From NCBI RefSeq assembly GCF_000150275.1, contig NW_002060945.1:5918991-5982990 (forward strand): a stretch of 64,000 bases of DNA. Direction: 5' to 3'. The notes under the pieces are model-generated. The model had not been told where the DNA came from. It did not search any database and worked only from the letters and a program-made list of their open reading frames with translations. Source of the stretch: Trichoplax adhaerens (lineage: Eukaryota; Placozoa; Uniplacotomia; Trichoplacea; Trichoplacidae). Shown here piece after piece: positions 25,795-38,639 of this stretch. Every line of letters starts with the position of its first letter. Positions within the stretch are counted from its first letter, which is position 1. The position numbers were made by a program, and so were the translations under genes.

Positions 25795-28700
25795 ATGGTA
25801 AGTTGAAATGGTAATAAGTTAGATAACTCACTCAATAGGAGTAGAAGGGAAAAGATCCAACTTCATATTTTTTATTTAATTATGATACTACGATAGATAG
25901 ATTAATCTTGAACCACAGTCTTGAGAGGATGGTTAAAATGAAGAATAGGGTGAAATTTTAACCGTAACCCTGTTGAAATTAAAGCATCAAAATTCGTTGA
26001 ATAAGCAATAGAGTACTTTGTATTCAATCTTTACTTTACTAACTAGAGTAGTGATTTCCGATGTGATCCATTTTAAGCATGCTATCAAACATCACGATAG
26101 AAATAAACCTAAAATGATACAAATAAGGCAATACTAGTAGCGATATACGATCAAATTTTCAATATGAAACGATAAATGACATAAAAGTCCATCAAACATG
26201 AAATTTCTTTCAATTCCCCTGGTGATAAGTTGCAGTTTTAAGAAGGAATTTGTACAGTAATACAGTCGATATCGATTGAGTAATCTGTGTTAACAGTTCC
26301 TTGAATAATTATAGTTTGCTCGAATCTAATTTACATGGGTTGTATATCATGAATTAGATAAATTTATCATGATTAAAAGCAAATCTTATCAATGGCTATT
26401 TCCGTCTAGGCTGACTACGACAGCGATGGAAGTGTCCTAACAACGCCTGGTCGCAGAGCAGAATTTGTCATTAGTTACCAATTCGCTCTGCTTGCTTTCA
26501 CAACATTTATTGGGCAAATTTCGCATTTTCCTTATGCCATGTACGCTAATGGCGGAGGTAAGGATAGTAACAGCTTGAGATAACTTATTGAACGATAGCC
26601 ATTATTAAACAGTGTTGTATCTTTGTATTTGCATATGTTTAGAAAAGTACATCGATCACATTCTCTGTCTCGGCCAATTACTACTGCAAAACAATCAGTG
26701 ATAGACTATGTACAAAGTACATTAAAAGAAATTGATTACTTAGAAACAAGTTTAAGAGTACATCAAAGTAATGAATGTTACATGATATCAATCCATCTAG
26801 TTGAAATAATCAGTTCATATTGTAGGAGTATAGATTATCTTTCATGGTACAACACAATCAAGATTTTAAAAATGATTCAGTTTAGGGTTCTATCAAGACG
26901 ATCTAAGTTAATTCTTAACGATATCGTCAATTACTGTCAATATGAATTACTCTTTATGACTGATAGCGTCGATGATTTCTATCTTATTATAGCCTATATC
27001 CATTTTACTATCGAGAAGTCGTTTATAAATTTAAAAGCAAATCATCGTTATTAAACACCGGAATTTTTTTATCTTTTTGGTATGGTAGGAGCATTTTTGA
27101 TCCCGTATTTTATAGCAATCTTTGTCGTTGTTTTGCCCGGAACTTATTTAGAAATGGTTATTGGCCATTTAACCGAACGAGGCCCAATTCGTGCTTGGAG
27201 TAAGCTTTCGTCGGCCTTTAAAGGTAATTTTCCTATAACGATCCCTTATCGATATAAAACTAGGTGGTATAGAGATTGATTTGAGCCATACTTGTATAAC
27301 AAACAAATCTGACAGCCATGTTAACATACGTATTTGGTTTAAACCAAGTTTACGCTCTTGCACATCAATACAATCGTAGATGAAGAAATTTTATTTTCAT
27401 TGACAAAGCTTACTGATTGATTTTCTAAGGGTTTATTTTTGATTAAGGATCAAGTAACATTTCTATACGATATCGACTTGATTTTATTCCATAACTTTAG
27501 TTTTACTTTTTCAATATGATCGAACAGAATAATAGTTGAATATGATACTTTTAGTAAAAGAATTTGTTAATTGAATTAAGACTTAATCCTGTCTGCTAGT
27601 TCAAGTACACTTTTAGTGATAATTATGGAATCTCCTTTAATCTAACAATTTCCCTAATGATCTTGAGAGGTTATTCGTTGATCATTTTACAGGAATTAGC
27701 CGTTAATTCGATTAAGGAGAACTCTAGTTTCTTCCCTGGTGTTACATAGTCGAGTCTTTCTTTAACAATGTAACAATTTACGTCATAGCTTTGACGACTT
27801 TATTTATTAAATTGATGAAGATTTTGATCTTTTTGCTCGATCCTGCTCCATTCACAGTATTGTAAGGTTGAATATCTTAGTAATTTGATGATTTTGATTA
27901 CTATTTGATGTACTATTTTCAACATTGTAGAATCAGTTATTTCAACAGTTTGATGATTTCATCGTTAGTAAGATAAACTGATCGGTTAAATCCACATTTA
28001 TATCCGTTAAGAATATAGTTCTAGAAAAACTAGAGGTTATTTTATCGTTTCGATTTCTATTTTGTAGTAATTCTTTGCTTACTACCGAGCAAGAAGATAT
28101 TCTATGGGATTTAGCCGTGATCATATTTTTAGTGAGCTATTTCTTAAAGTCAGTAGTATATTTTCGACTCATACGACAAATCGTTCATGAGCTGCTATCC
28201 ATTCGGTTTATTGGCAAATAACTGCAATACTAATTAAATATGACTGAATTTAGCATATAGGGAAATGAAATGCACAGCCTATCCATTCTAATTAAAATCT
28301 CAATTATAATCCTTACTATTATTTATTGTATAAGATCAACTGCTTGAATTGAATTATTTAAGGAAACATGACTCCTTCTTAACCTAGGCCCCTTTAATAG
28401 TTGATATTCATAACTTCTTGGCTAGTCGATAGATTTCATCAAAATATCATTGAACTATTTATTCTAAGAATGCAGTAACAGTTTTAACCATATAAAACTG
28501 ATCAGTATCGACTTGTAACGCACTAAAATAAGGGCTATAGATTTCTAGTCATTGAGAGTATTCTGCCATTATTTTTACTACTGTCGTTCTACTGAATAAA
28601 TCTCGAGCTTCAGCACCGTCTATAATTCTTCTTGCTATGACAGAAGATACATTAGTTTGTTTTTAATATTTCTCTCCTCAAGACATAATTTATACTACAA

Positions 28701-31700
28701 GTTATAATGTTAAGAACTTTGAATTTTACTCCTTTATAATTCTTATGATCATCCTTTTATATTATCATCTACAATGTAATATTGTAATTGGTTTTTCTTG
28801 TTCTGCTATTGGTGGCTTCGTTTTCACTTAGGATTGCTTATTTCCGTGAAAATTTTTATCTTTGTGCCCAGTTGTATTTTTTATTCCTCAAAGATTTCTA
28901 TAGTTTTATTTGTCTTTAGCTATCAGTGAAGATCAATTCCTACAGTCATTGTTCCCGATAGAGTATAACATACGAATAGGGTAACAATGTAATTAAACGT
29001 ATCCTATCTGCGATTTGAATAATGAAGTAATAACTTCATACGTGATTAAATATTGAAATTACAATGTATCCAATGAAGAAATTTTATCTGTTTACACACC
29101 ATTGTCAAATAACTACGAAGTAGCTCATTTAATAACTAGATTATATTTTCACAAGCTAATAAAATAGCTACAGCATAGAGTACTTAGACTATTTATTCAA
29201 TCGTAGTATACGTTAACTTTTGATTTTACTTCTAACCATACATTATTGAAATTCATACTAGTAAACAATACAAGGACTCCTTAATTAGTCGTTATTTTAA
29301 AATTTTTCATTATAATATTTTATAAAAACATTTTTGTATTGAGAACAAATGTCGATTTTAAAATCATGATAAATCATTAGTGATATAATACTGATGAATT
29401 GATATTTCAATTTGTTTTAGATTTAAATTAATAAGTTACAATGCATTTCTTCTTTATTTAAGTTCATTAAAGACTTATAAGAAAGTAAATTAATTTACTA
29501 TTATTACTGTCTATCTTCTAACAGGTCTAGGATATGGTAAAGTTTTAATGTTATTCTTCAGTTTGGTCTATACTGTTCCTTCCATGGGCTATGCATTTCA
29601 TTACCTTTTCTTTGGATTAAGCGCGAATAATAATACTTTTACGTGGAATACATGTACAAATTCGTGGAATACCTATAGATGTGTCGTGAATGCTACTTCG
29701 CTATCTACCATGGCAATTAGTAAAAATATCATTAATCTTCCAACGTTAAAAAATGGAATTTGCGTTGAATCTCAGCAAATCGCCACTACACCAGAAATTG
29801 AATATTTCTTGTTAGTATATCAGCAAATTATAATCTTTTGTGGCCCTTACAGCTAAATTTTTACTTCTAACAATCTTAAGCGTAATTTTTCTGAGAGCCT
29901 TAAGATGTTACTACAATGCATATAATATCATTAAAGTTAGAAATAGATTAGTTCATTTCTATCATGCTAATTTAAATATGCGGTAATTAGAATTATGAAT
30001 ATCCAATTACTTTATTTTATTGCATACGATACTATCAATCCATTATCATGATAACTTCTAGTCAACAAATATTCCTAATATCATAATAATTATTCTTCTG
30101 ACTATCCATGCTCAATAGTTGTATCGAAGGTTTGCGTAAGGGTTTTAACTTTGCATACTTTTATTGATTCAAACTCCTTGTTAGATATCGTGTTCTTGCC
30201 TATATTCCATCGGGAATTGGTAGTCTTCAACCAGAACTATTAGCTGCTTCTGCGGCAGCATGGGGCTCAACTTGGCTATTTATTTGTATCGGATTTCACT
30301 TTTATCGCAGGGTATAAAAGCTGTACAGTTTCTATTAATACTTTTAATCGTTCCATCACTTTATGTACTTTTTCCTGAATATTTATCTTATAAAGAATTT
30401 TACGATTACAATCACCTGAAAAAATTTTTCATTGATTATCTATATAACAACTACTATCGAATAACGGATGATTGCTTCATATTTTCCCTCTGTTATAGGC
30501 CGCTTACATTATTATCCTAGGAGTGATAGGATTAATTTTATCACTGCTAATTTTTGCCTTACAATTAAATGGCGCCAGCACCGGCTTTCAATTTTTAGTT
30601 GCGGCTAATTTTAATGCTCTTCTTCTAGCAAAGACGTGGTGGACTGCTATGGCGGAAGCGGTTCAAACTTACTTTGTTGCTTCTGGTTGCTTAATCTACT
30701 TCGGAAGTCGCAATAAAGCTGATACGAATACTTTTTGGTAAATATTATACTCTAGTAGTTAGAATTTTACTAGCAATTAAATCTCTAAATTTGATATAAA
30801 ATGCTATGATCAAGTGTAAGATAAATTGGCTATTTCAAAATAGCTCTACAGATCATTTTAAAGACTGCTCTATAGTTTACAATCTAAGGATAAAGACCAC
30901 GTAATAGCTATCAATATCGAGTAATTGCGATCTGATCTTTAAACATAATTGAATGACTTTCTTACAGGAATGCGCTAGTTGCAGTTATTTTTTCTCCATT
31001 AGTTAGTATTGCCTGTGCTTTTATGGTATATGGCTATCTTGGTGAAATAGCAAATCGAGTACAAGTATCAGTGAACTCTTTAACAAGTCAAGGTAAGCCA
31101 GTCTTAAACGATAAATTTTATTCGCATTCGCATCTAGTCTCTAAAGTTATCGACATCAGTATCATGATCTAAGTAGAGTCATAATAACTGTATACAGGGA
31201 CTTAAAATAACATTTTTAATATATTGTTGCATAATACTGTGTATTATTAAATAAATATTTACTATAGCTTACAGTCTGATTAGCTTCCTTAATGCACAAA
31301 TTTAAATAAATTTTGTTGCTACAAGTAAAAATTAGTGCTTTATAACTGCATTAAGTTACGTTACTTCTAAATTCTAAAGGTCCACTGCTGTTGTATTCAA
31401 TATTTCCGATGCTAACAAGAACTGTGAACTTCACAACTGCTAAAATTATACTAATAATCTTCTATGTCCTCATTATCCTGCTTGGATCTTCATCAACGGT
31501 AACAACAATTTTTTACTGTCAAAAAGTGGATTATATTCTTTAAATTTTCGGATCCTCATAATAATTGCATATTTTGGATACATTTGTCACATCCTTGAAT
31601 TTTTTACTGCATTTCAGGCCATTTTGCTTGAAACTGCAACATCAGCTGTGGTTGAAGATTTGCCGTCCAGCTGTCGTCGATTTCAATGGCTATTTCGGTT

Positions 31701-33220
31701 GATTTTTTCGTCAGCATTATTTGCCATTGGGATACTTATTACTACTTCGGTACGAAGACTAATCTGGCCTTGAATATTTAATTTTTATTAACGATTTTTT
31801 AATATATCTCATAATTTGCTAAAAATGTACCAGTAGGAGTAGTTACTAATCATTTTCAAAGAATTAATATATTCGAATAACAATTTATTCATCTAGGGAG
31901 GCTATAATCTTCTAATCAATATGACCTTTACAAGCTTTCTTGTTCAAAGTTTTTTGGGAACATTTCAATTTTTTGCCTTACTCTTTGTATTTGGTAAGTG
32001 ATACCGAGTTAAGCTCTCCTACACTTCAACAATACGAATATTCGTTATGATAATGTTTAGATTAGATTATTGCTTATTGCAAGTTGGATTTCATGATATT
32101 TAATTGTGAATGTAATTTAACAATCATTCTTAACTTATTTTTCAGCTCGTTGTATCGCTCGTCGAAGTTGGTCAGCGGTATTACTTTCTAAGCATTCATT
32201 GCTGATCCTATGGCTGGTCCTAACTTCAATAGTCCTAGCTGCATTTATAGTAAGCTTAAAATGAAATAATGTAACCACTTGTAAAGATGTGACTCCATTT
32301 ATTTCAGAACTTGCAAATTTAGAGCATGTTTAAGGGCAGCTTAACTATCCTATTCTCTTTAAGTATAGTTTAATGCCCTTTTCGTTAATAGCAATCACTG
32401 ATAGAAAATAACCGTGTCTATCATGGAATTTAGCAAGAATGTAAAAATATATAGTGATTACGATTCCTTAGTACGGCCATAGCTACAGTAGTGTTGTCTA
32501 AATGTTTACGTAATCACTATTTTGTGGTTACTAATAGTCCAAATATAATATTTACGTTATTGTAGGCCCAGTTAAGTACTGTAAAACAAACATATAAAAT
32601 TTCTGTATTTTCAACACACATAATGGATTCTAGCAAGATATCAAGATGACTATATGTCTACAACCCTGAAATATACCATAGAATATTTTCTATTGCGAGT
32701 ATTGTACCTGTATACAATAGATAGTTGAGGAGTCTGCTTTAAATTTAATTTTGATTTAATCGCGATATAGTCCAAACTTCGGACAGTACCTATCCGAAGC
32801 AAATACGTATAAATCAGTTAATTACAATATAAATGAAAGCGATTGCTTAGACATGAGATGTTAAATATTTATTATGAGTTAATCTGCAGACACAATTATA
32901 TAGGAGGTAATGGAGGAATAGTGCGGCATCTTATTTGTCTTTTATGTTCTTAATATTAGGCTCATTTAACCTATTACATCATGAATCTGCTAGTAACAAC
33001 TGGGCAGTCACTCTTGTGTATAGTGTTACCTTGGTCTTTCTTTATTGGCACTATTGCTATCCTTCTTGTAGTAGCGGTCTTTGAAATTTACCGTCATCGT
33101 GATTTCATAACACAGCCTTTCACACCAACCGATGATTTACATTTTGAAGTTGGATTTTATTCTGGTAAAACAGCGCCAACATTTTATTCCGTAAATGACA
33201 CCAGAGAACAACTGGTTTAA
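25795..33220 (+). CDS. SLC6-like transporter B (neurotransmitter:sodium symporter fold), 12 exons
   Basis: Exons: 25795-25797 (ATG only), 26410-26557, 27089-27223, 29525-29810, 30185-30311, 30499-30737, 30968-31092, 31380-31498, 31618-31749, 31897-31993, 32146-32249 and 32960-33220. The eleven intron phases are the same as in genes A and C; the product is 591 residues. It keeps the most normal TM1 end (HFPY then NGGGAFLIPYF) and TM2 LPGTYLEMVIGH. TM3 has P-S-M-G-Y-A in place of the family's aromatic-rich segment. The loop 2 Cys pair is 139-148 in W-N-T-C-T-N-S-W-N. TM6 has VASGC and SRNK. In TM1, Gln37 stands where the family has the sodium-binding Asn, and Ser39-His40 stand where it has Trp-Arg. 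In TM8 the Asp-Ser becomes Ser-Ser. The ATG-only first exon ends in an excellent donor (ATG|GTAAGT). Intron 2 is long (2.3 kb), and intron 1 contains a separate open frame, listed below. Confidence 0.9.
26635..27054 (+). CDS. unrecognised 139-codon open frame inside SLC6-B intron 1
   Basis: A single-exon frame starting at ATG 26635, 139 residues, lying between the first two large SLC6-B exons on the same strand and in a frame that does not fit the transporter. By hand estimate, an uninterrupted frame this long is not expected often by chance at this base composition. The product looks soluble and helical, rich in Ile, Leu, Ser and Tyr, with a basic start and RPITTAKQS near residue 15. I do not recognise the family. 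It could be a nested gene, a retrocopy fragment or an alternative exon; a pyrimidine-rich stretch ending in tttag just after the ATG could act as an acceptor. There is no internal evidence for expression. Confidence 0.35.
   Translation: MFRKVHRSHSLSRPITTAKQSVIDYVQSTLKEIDYLETSLRVHQSNECYMISIHLVEIISSYCRSIDYLSWYNTIKILKMIQFRVLSRRSKLILNDIVNYCQYELLFMTDSVDDFYLIIAYIHFTIEKSFINLKANHRY
27224..29524. other. long SLC6-B intron, no gene seen
   Basis: The 2.3-kb intron between the TM2 and TM3 exons has a gtaatt donor and a pyrimidine-rich acceptor ending in taacag. I found no nested exon. A minus-strand open frame at 27942-28124 is short and unsupported. Confidence 0.5.
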
Positions 33221-36200
33221 TCGTCAAAGATATATTATAATATGAAAGTGGTAATACTTTACTCCATCCAGTATAATATGATTTAGCAATGTCAGCATTT
33301 ACTCTCTCATATCTGATACAAGAATAACGACTATGAATATCTCGCGTATATGTTTAAAAAATGGCTTAAACTTGATGACTCCTACAATGGTGTATCCAGC
33401 TTCCATTTCGCTTTTTCGAGTTGAAATCGGCGTACCGTAGCGCTCTATTTTAATAACTACAACAAATTTTTGTACGGCATTGTTATATTATTCAATGAAT
33501 GTCATCAGAAATGGTCAGTGTCGTTTATTTTGTCACCAATCCATAAGCCGCGCTTTAGTTGGCGTAATTGGATTTTCCTTATACTTAGTTTTAATGATAT
33601 TTCATGATTATTGTAATAAGCAAGATTCATTAATCCAAGATAAGGATACTGTAATACACTTCTACCCCAAATTGAATTTAATAAGCCAGCTCCAATTTAC
33701 TAAACACAATTGATTTTATTATGTAAATACATTTATTAGCTATTCTCTTTCCTCCACCGACATATCTATATATATATATATATTTATATAGTCATTACGC
33801 GTATTGCAAATATATAACGGCATAAATCTTAGTATATGCAGCTAAATCGCAAGAATGATAACACTCTACAGTTAACTCCATAATCAAGCAGCCAATTTAC
33901 AAAAAGCTGGAAGATGACGACGTCATTTTGCTTAAGCTTAACATTGGGTTTTACAGATATTCTTTAAGCTGGCTGGTGATTTAACGTTCTGATATGAAAT
34001 TTGGTGATAATGGACAAATCCAAAACTTATCCTTTATGTAACCTTTTATGGCTATAGTAAAATGGTATAGAAATGTAAAATTTGTAATAGGAATAGATCT
34101 TTGTAAGTTATAGCTAATAATTCGTCTCAATTACCGAAAAATTCTTTTCTCTAATATTATGCTTAGCAAACTATTCTCAAAGATGGAAAATATTTAGTAT
34201 CATACCTTGATATCATTGGCTATTATAGACCTTATCTTATTCACCCAGCGGGTTATCTATCATCATTTGAAGCTGAGTTATGATCATATGTACACATAAC
34301 GATAAGAATTGAATTCCTTTCATGCAATTGGTGTAATATGTCAATAATAATACTACTAATAAAAAGTCTTTCAAATTTATATCTAGTTATAACCATTGCT
34401 TTCTTTGTCATTTTCTTTGAAAAAAATGACGTATTTTACAAATATTATAGAAATGGATAGAAACTTTGCCTCATAAAGTATCTTTAGACAGATCTTAGAC
34501 GCGCGATACTATTTCAGTTGTAATTGACAGGTCTTGTCTATTTTAAGTGAGGTATTATAAATTTGTAATGTACTTCTTGAAAGATGAAATACCAATTTTG
34601 GTAAAGTATCAGGAATGCTATATTTCGTAGGAAATTGTGATTAAATATGATCTATAACTAAGACCTTAGAATCTTACCCAAAGTATATAAGAGAAAAACT
34701 CCCATTACAGAATTTTCAGCAAATTTTCTACGTTAGTGTACTTTAGATTGGCTACAGTACATGACTCCATGATGAAATTTAATATTTCAATGTTTTTACT
34801 TGACTATACCCGGAGTAAATATTTCTGTAACGGTAACTAATTTTCCATTGCATTAATCTTTAATTTGAAAATTTTAGTGTTGAATGCCTTTTAGTAAATA
34901 ATTATATAACTGACATGCGCGTATATCCATATTGAGTTATACAGTAGCATTAGTATCCATAGGTAACTCTTACGTACACATTTATTAACTTCAACGCATA
35001 AAACTGAAACATGCAGCATAAGTAGATAGAGTATTGCTAAGCTGTGCTTCGTATTCAGGTAGTTCTTTTACGCTCTGCTAATTAGTGTACAATGTTAATA
35101 AACACGTGTATAAATGGATGCTGTATTTAACCAAGGATTTTAATTAGTAATTATTAATTGCTAATCGAGTTTAGGACTACTGGTATCTAGATTGCTAGAT
35201 AACAAAGCACTGATTGTACTCTGTTATATAATTTAGTAGAGCTAGTCCCTTAACCTTCAGCTTACAAGAAAGTACTCGGCCAGATACTAATAAAAGTAAT
35301 AGCTATACATTTTCCATTCAGAATAGTCTTATATTTTTGCGCTACTGATTAGTCTTTCATGTTAGCTCTCAATCGTTGGAGCGTTTAGGTAATCTATGAG
35401 ATTTGCGTAGCCCGCTCACGAAAGTTGCTTTATGATATGTACATAGTAAGATTGCAATTCGTGATTTAATCTGAAATTATTATGACCTTTATACATGCTT
35501 AATCGTGACCGCCATGGTATTAATTCTAAAGTAAAATATAAATTCTAAGATCCGTACAGATATGTAGCGAATCCTACCTAACATCAGCTTACTCACAATC
35601 TGATTTAAGTCAAAAGATGAATATTCGTAGCAACATTATTGCGATATAGTCCACCATATATGAGAATATCGAAATCAGGACTGACTGGTTAATTTTCTAC
35701 TAAATCTGCTCTAGAAATTTTATTGGAAAATTTTGTCCATTTTTTATGTGCGTTACATACTGTACCAGTGTTATTGTTGAACCATTTGAATACGGTATCG
35801 AAAAATAATAGATTTAATGTTTTTCGTATGTTATGGGATACTTTTATACACTGTAGAATAGGAAGTTAATACATAAATTTATTTTAAAGAGTTTACTTCA
35901 CTGCCTGTTGCAATGTACTGTGAAATTTATTGGAGAATACGGTAAACCATTCAATACTGGCATATACTATAGACATTTATAGTCTAGGAAAATAGTACAG
36001 TGTTAATTTATGAAATAAAAATCTATTAACTTCTTCTTATTAACTCGTATGACTCGTTAATTACAGGGAAAGCTTAGATATCATTGAATATGCACGAGTA
36101 ACTCAACGTAGATCATCTTAGTTGAAGTAACTAATTTTAAGGCTGAAACTTGCAGGAGAGAAATAATGGAATGTAGATGTAGTGATTTTAGCTAATTATA

Positions 36201-38639
36201 GTAGTTTTGTGTAGGCAATACACAGTGATAGTATGTAGTATAGAACCGTATGTCTTAATAAAGTATGTGTTATATAAGGTCGTTGCAGATAGCTATATTA
36301 AGTAATGTTATTAAGCAATGTGCCGATGTGATTGATGACTCCTATGTAGAGAAGCAATTGATGATAATTTGTATAAGTTGTATAAAATTGTTATCGTAGA
36401 GGCTAAATCGATTATCCGGTTTATCTTAGCCATTTTCGACTATTATTATGAGGGGAAGAAATTGGAATTTCTTCTCCGACGGACGATACGCGGACGTTAA
36501 TAAACTTAGCTGTTGTAGGTCAATTATACGGTGTTGACTATTTTGTGTCATATTAGGGATTTGCTCGATTTTAACGACTCTGAATTTTGAGTTGACGGAT
36601 TACGAACCTAGGACTAACAACCCGTACACTACAGTAGAAAGAAAAATGGCTTTATCTCTTATCGATAATTTAATAAATATGAATACATCCCAAAAAGCAA
36701 CCTGTTTAAAAATAAGATTAGAAAGAATTGTTATATCCCTTGAGAATAGAAATTATTCTTTTTCTACTCCAATTTCCTTAAATTTTTATTGATCAGCAAT
36801 ACTAAAATTTCTTAGCTATTCTTAAGGTTTATTAGAATAGGTCATTTATGAGTACTTTCTATCCTTTCTTTGAATAATGGTGTTCCCTCCGAGTTGCCAG
36901 AATATCCGACTTCCTCAATAAGAAAGCTCACAATAATTTATGACATTAACATTATTTGTTTTAGCTCAATTTATTCTTTAGTCATAAATATTTTAACTGA
37001 TCCACCTTGAATTTATTAACTACTATCCCAGTAAATTAAAAGTAGAGAGGGCGTGGATGATGGCCTTTGATAATCGCGTGCACTAGATGTTACAGAATTT
37101 ATCGCTGGTTGGTGGGTGTTATAATTTTTTAAATGTGATATCGTGACCGAATTAAAAATATCAATAAATAGAAGCTCTCTCTAAATCAAGATAAATCCCT
37201 GTAGCAGTATTTTACTATGGATGAGTAATTTCAAGTATTAGTACATTTATACGTATATGAATCAGATCATATTAGCTTGTAAAAGTAAAGAATCTTTATC
37301 TAAGCCTACAAGACAGGGATGATCACTTATAAGCCGAAAAAAGTCAATTACCCTCTGATCAAATTTAATCCAATAACGATCAATAAATTCAATGTACTGC
37401 ACTAGCTTTATATCCATACAACTGCAGTGGATGTTTTATAAAATATATTAAGAGTTATACGCCACTTTTGAATAATAGCTATCACAGGAAGTTCATATGG
37501 GCAAATAAAAATGATCAACTAGTCTTTATGATGCGAGCTCGATATTGTAATTCTATCATTTCCGCTTACAATCTAGATTACTATACAGCACCTAAATTAA
37601 GGGGAGGAATAAGATGAAAAGGATTGAATATCTAATTATTAAACTTAGTAACTCAATCATAGTTGAAATCTAGTAAAATTTTTGAGCTATTTACAAGTTT
37701 TGGTAGCTAAAACATGGATTTTAGATATAGTTACTAGAATAACAACGTACACGGCATAGCTGTACATGAAAACGAGAAGGATTTTACTGCTTAACCAATA
37801 ACCTGATCAGTGAAAGGTCATCATTGAGGCAATTAATAGACAAAATTATGGATAATAAATTTTTAGCCGTTGCTAATCAATAATTAGAATTTAATTTATT
37901 TTCATACAATCCATGGTTGATAAAATAGTGTTGGTTCGATTTTAGATCTTATTAATCGGTCTTAGAAAATTGACGATTAAACATTCTAACTCCTCCTGAT
38001 TCAGTTATAACCGCATCGTGTCGCTCATAAGTTGTATATTTTCATTCCAGATTAAATCAACATAATCAAGTAAATTTAGCGGTCATACTATCAAGCAAAT
38101 GAAGGAGGTTATGATAAGGGAATCTTAATGGTGATATAAATTGCTATTCAATTAAAATTAAATTCCTTAAACCAGCCTAGCATGAAATCTCTTCATGATA
38201 ATTTATTTTTACCTAAAATAGTTAAAAACTATTGGCAAGGTAATATATCAATGATCATTTAGCTCTNAATCAACAATATCATACCAGGTTACACCCAAGT
38301 ATCTATCTAAACTATCTTATTATGATTGTGCCTTATTGATCAATTTGGAATTGATATTGTCACCTAATTACGTCAGCCATTTTAATGAAGTACACGCCTA
38401 AGCCTATTTAATGTACCTGTATGTCTATCTATTCTCTTAACATTCCATAGGAGAATTAGACAACTAGTGAGTCATTGATTTAATTGATATCTATTCCTTT
38501 TCAACGCCTACGTTACTTTAATCTTCCTTAGTCATTGATATTCCAACGTGTACCATCTGAGAGAGTACTTCAAAATTTTTTTGTTCCTTCAATTATCTGA
38601 ATCTGACGTTACTTACTCTGTTGGAGCTTAGACTTTAAA
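33221..38639. other. intergenic region between SLC6-B and SLC6-C
   Basis: No exon could be supported in 5.4 kb. It contains a (TA)n microsatellite at about 33766-33790 and a single ambiguous base at 38267. Open frames at 33480-33713 and 36592-36792 were looked at and not accepted. Confidence 0.45.
33766..33790. repeat. (TA)n microsatellite
   Basis: A run of alternating T and A about 25 bases long, interrupted once, in the intergenic region after SLC6-B. Confidence 0.85.

Noticed and set aside
33480-33713. Plus-strand open frame of 77 codons after SLC6-B
   Set aside because: It starts at a non-ATG codon in the listed form, has no recognisable motif, and no splice partner was found. It could be 3' noncoding sequence of SLC6-B.
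36592-36792. Plus-strand open frame of 66 codons, fairly protein-like
   Set aside because: It opens with TTG, the first ATG leaves under 50 codons, and no exon could be joined to it. Kept as chance.
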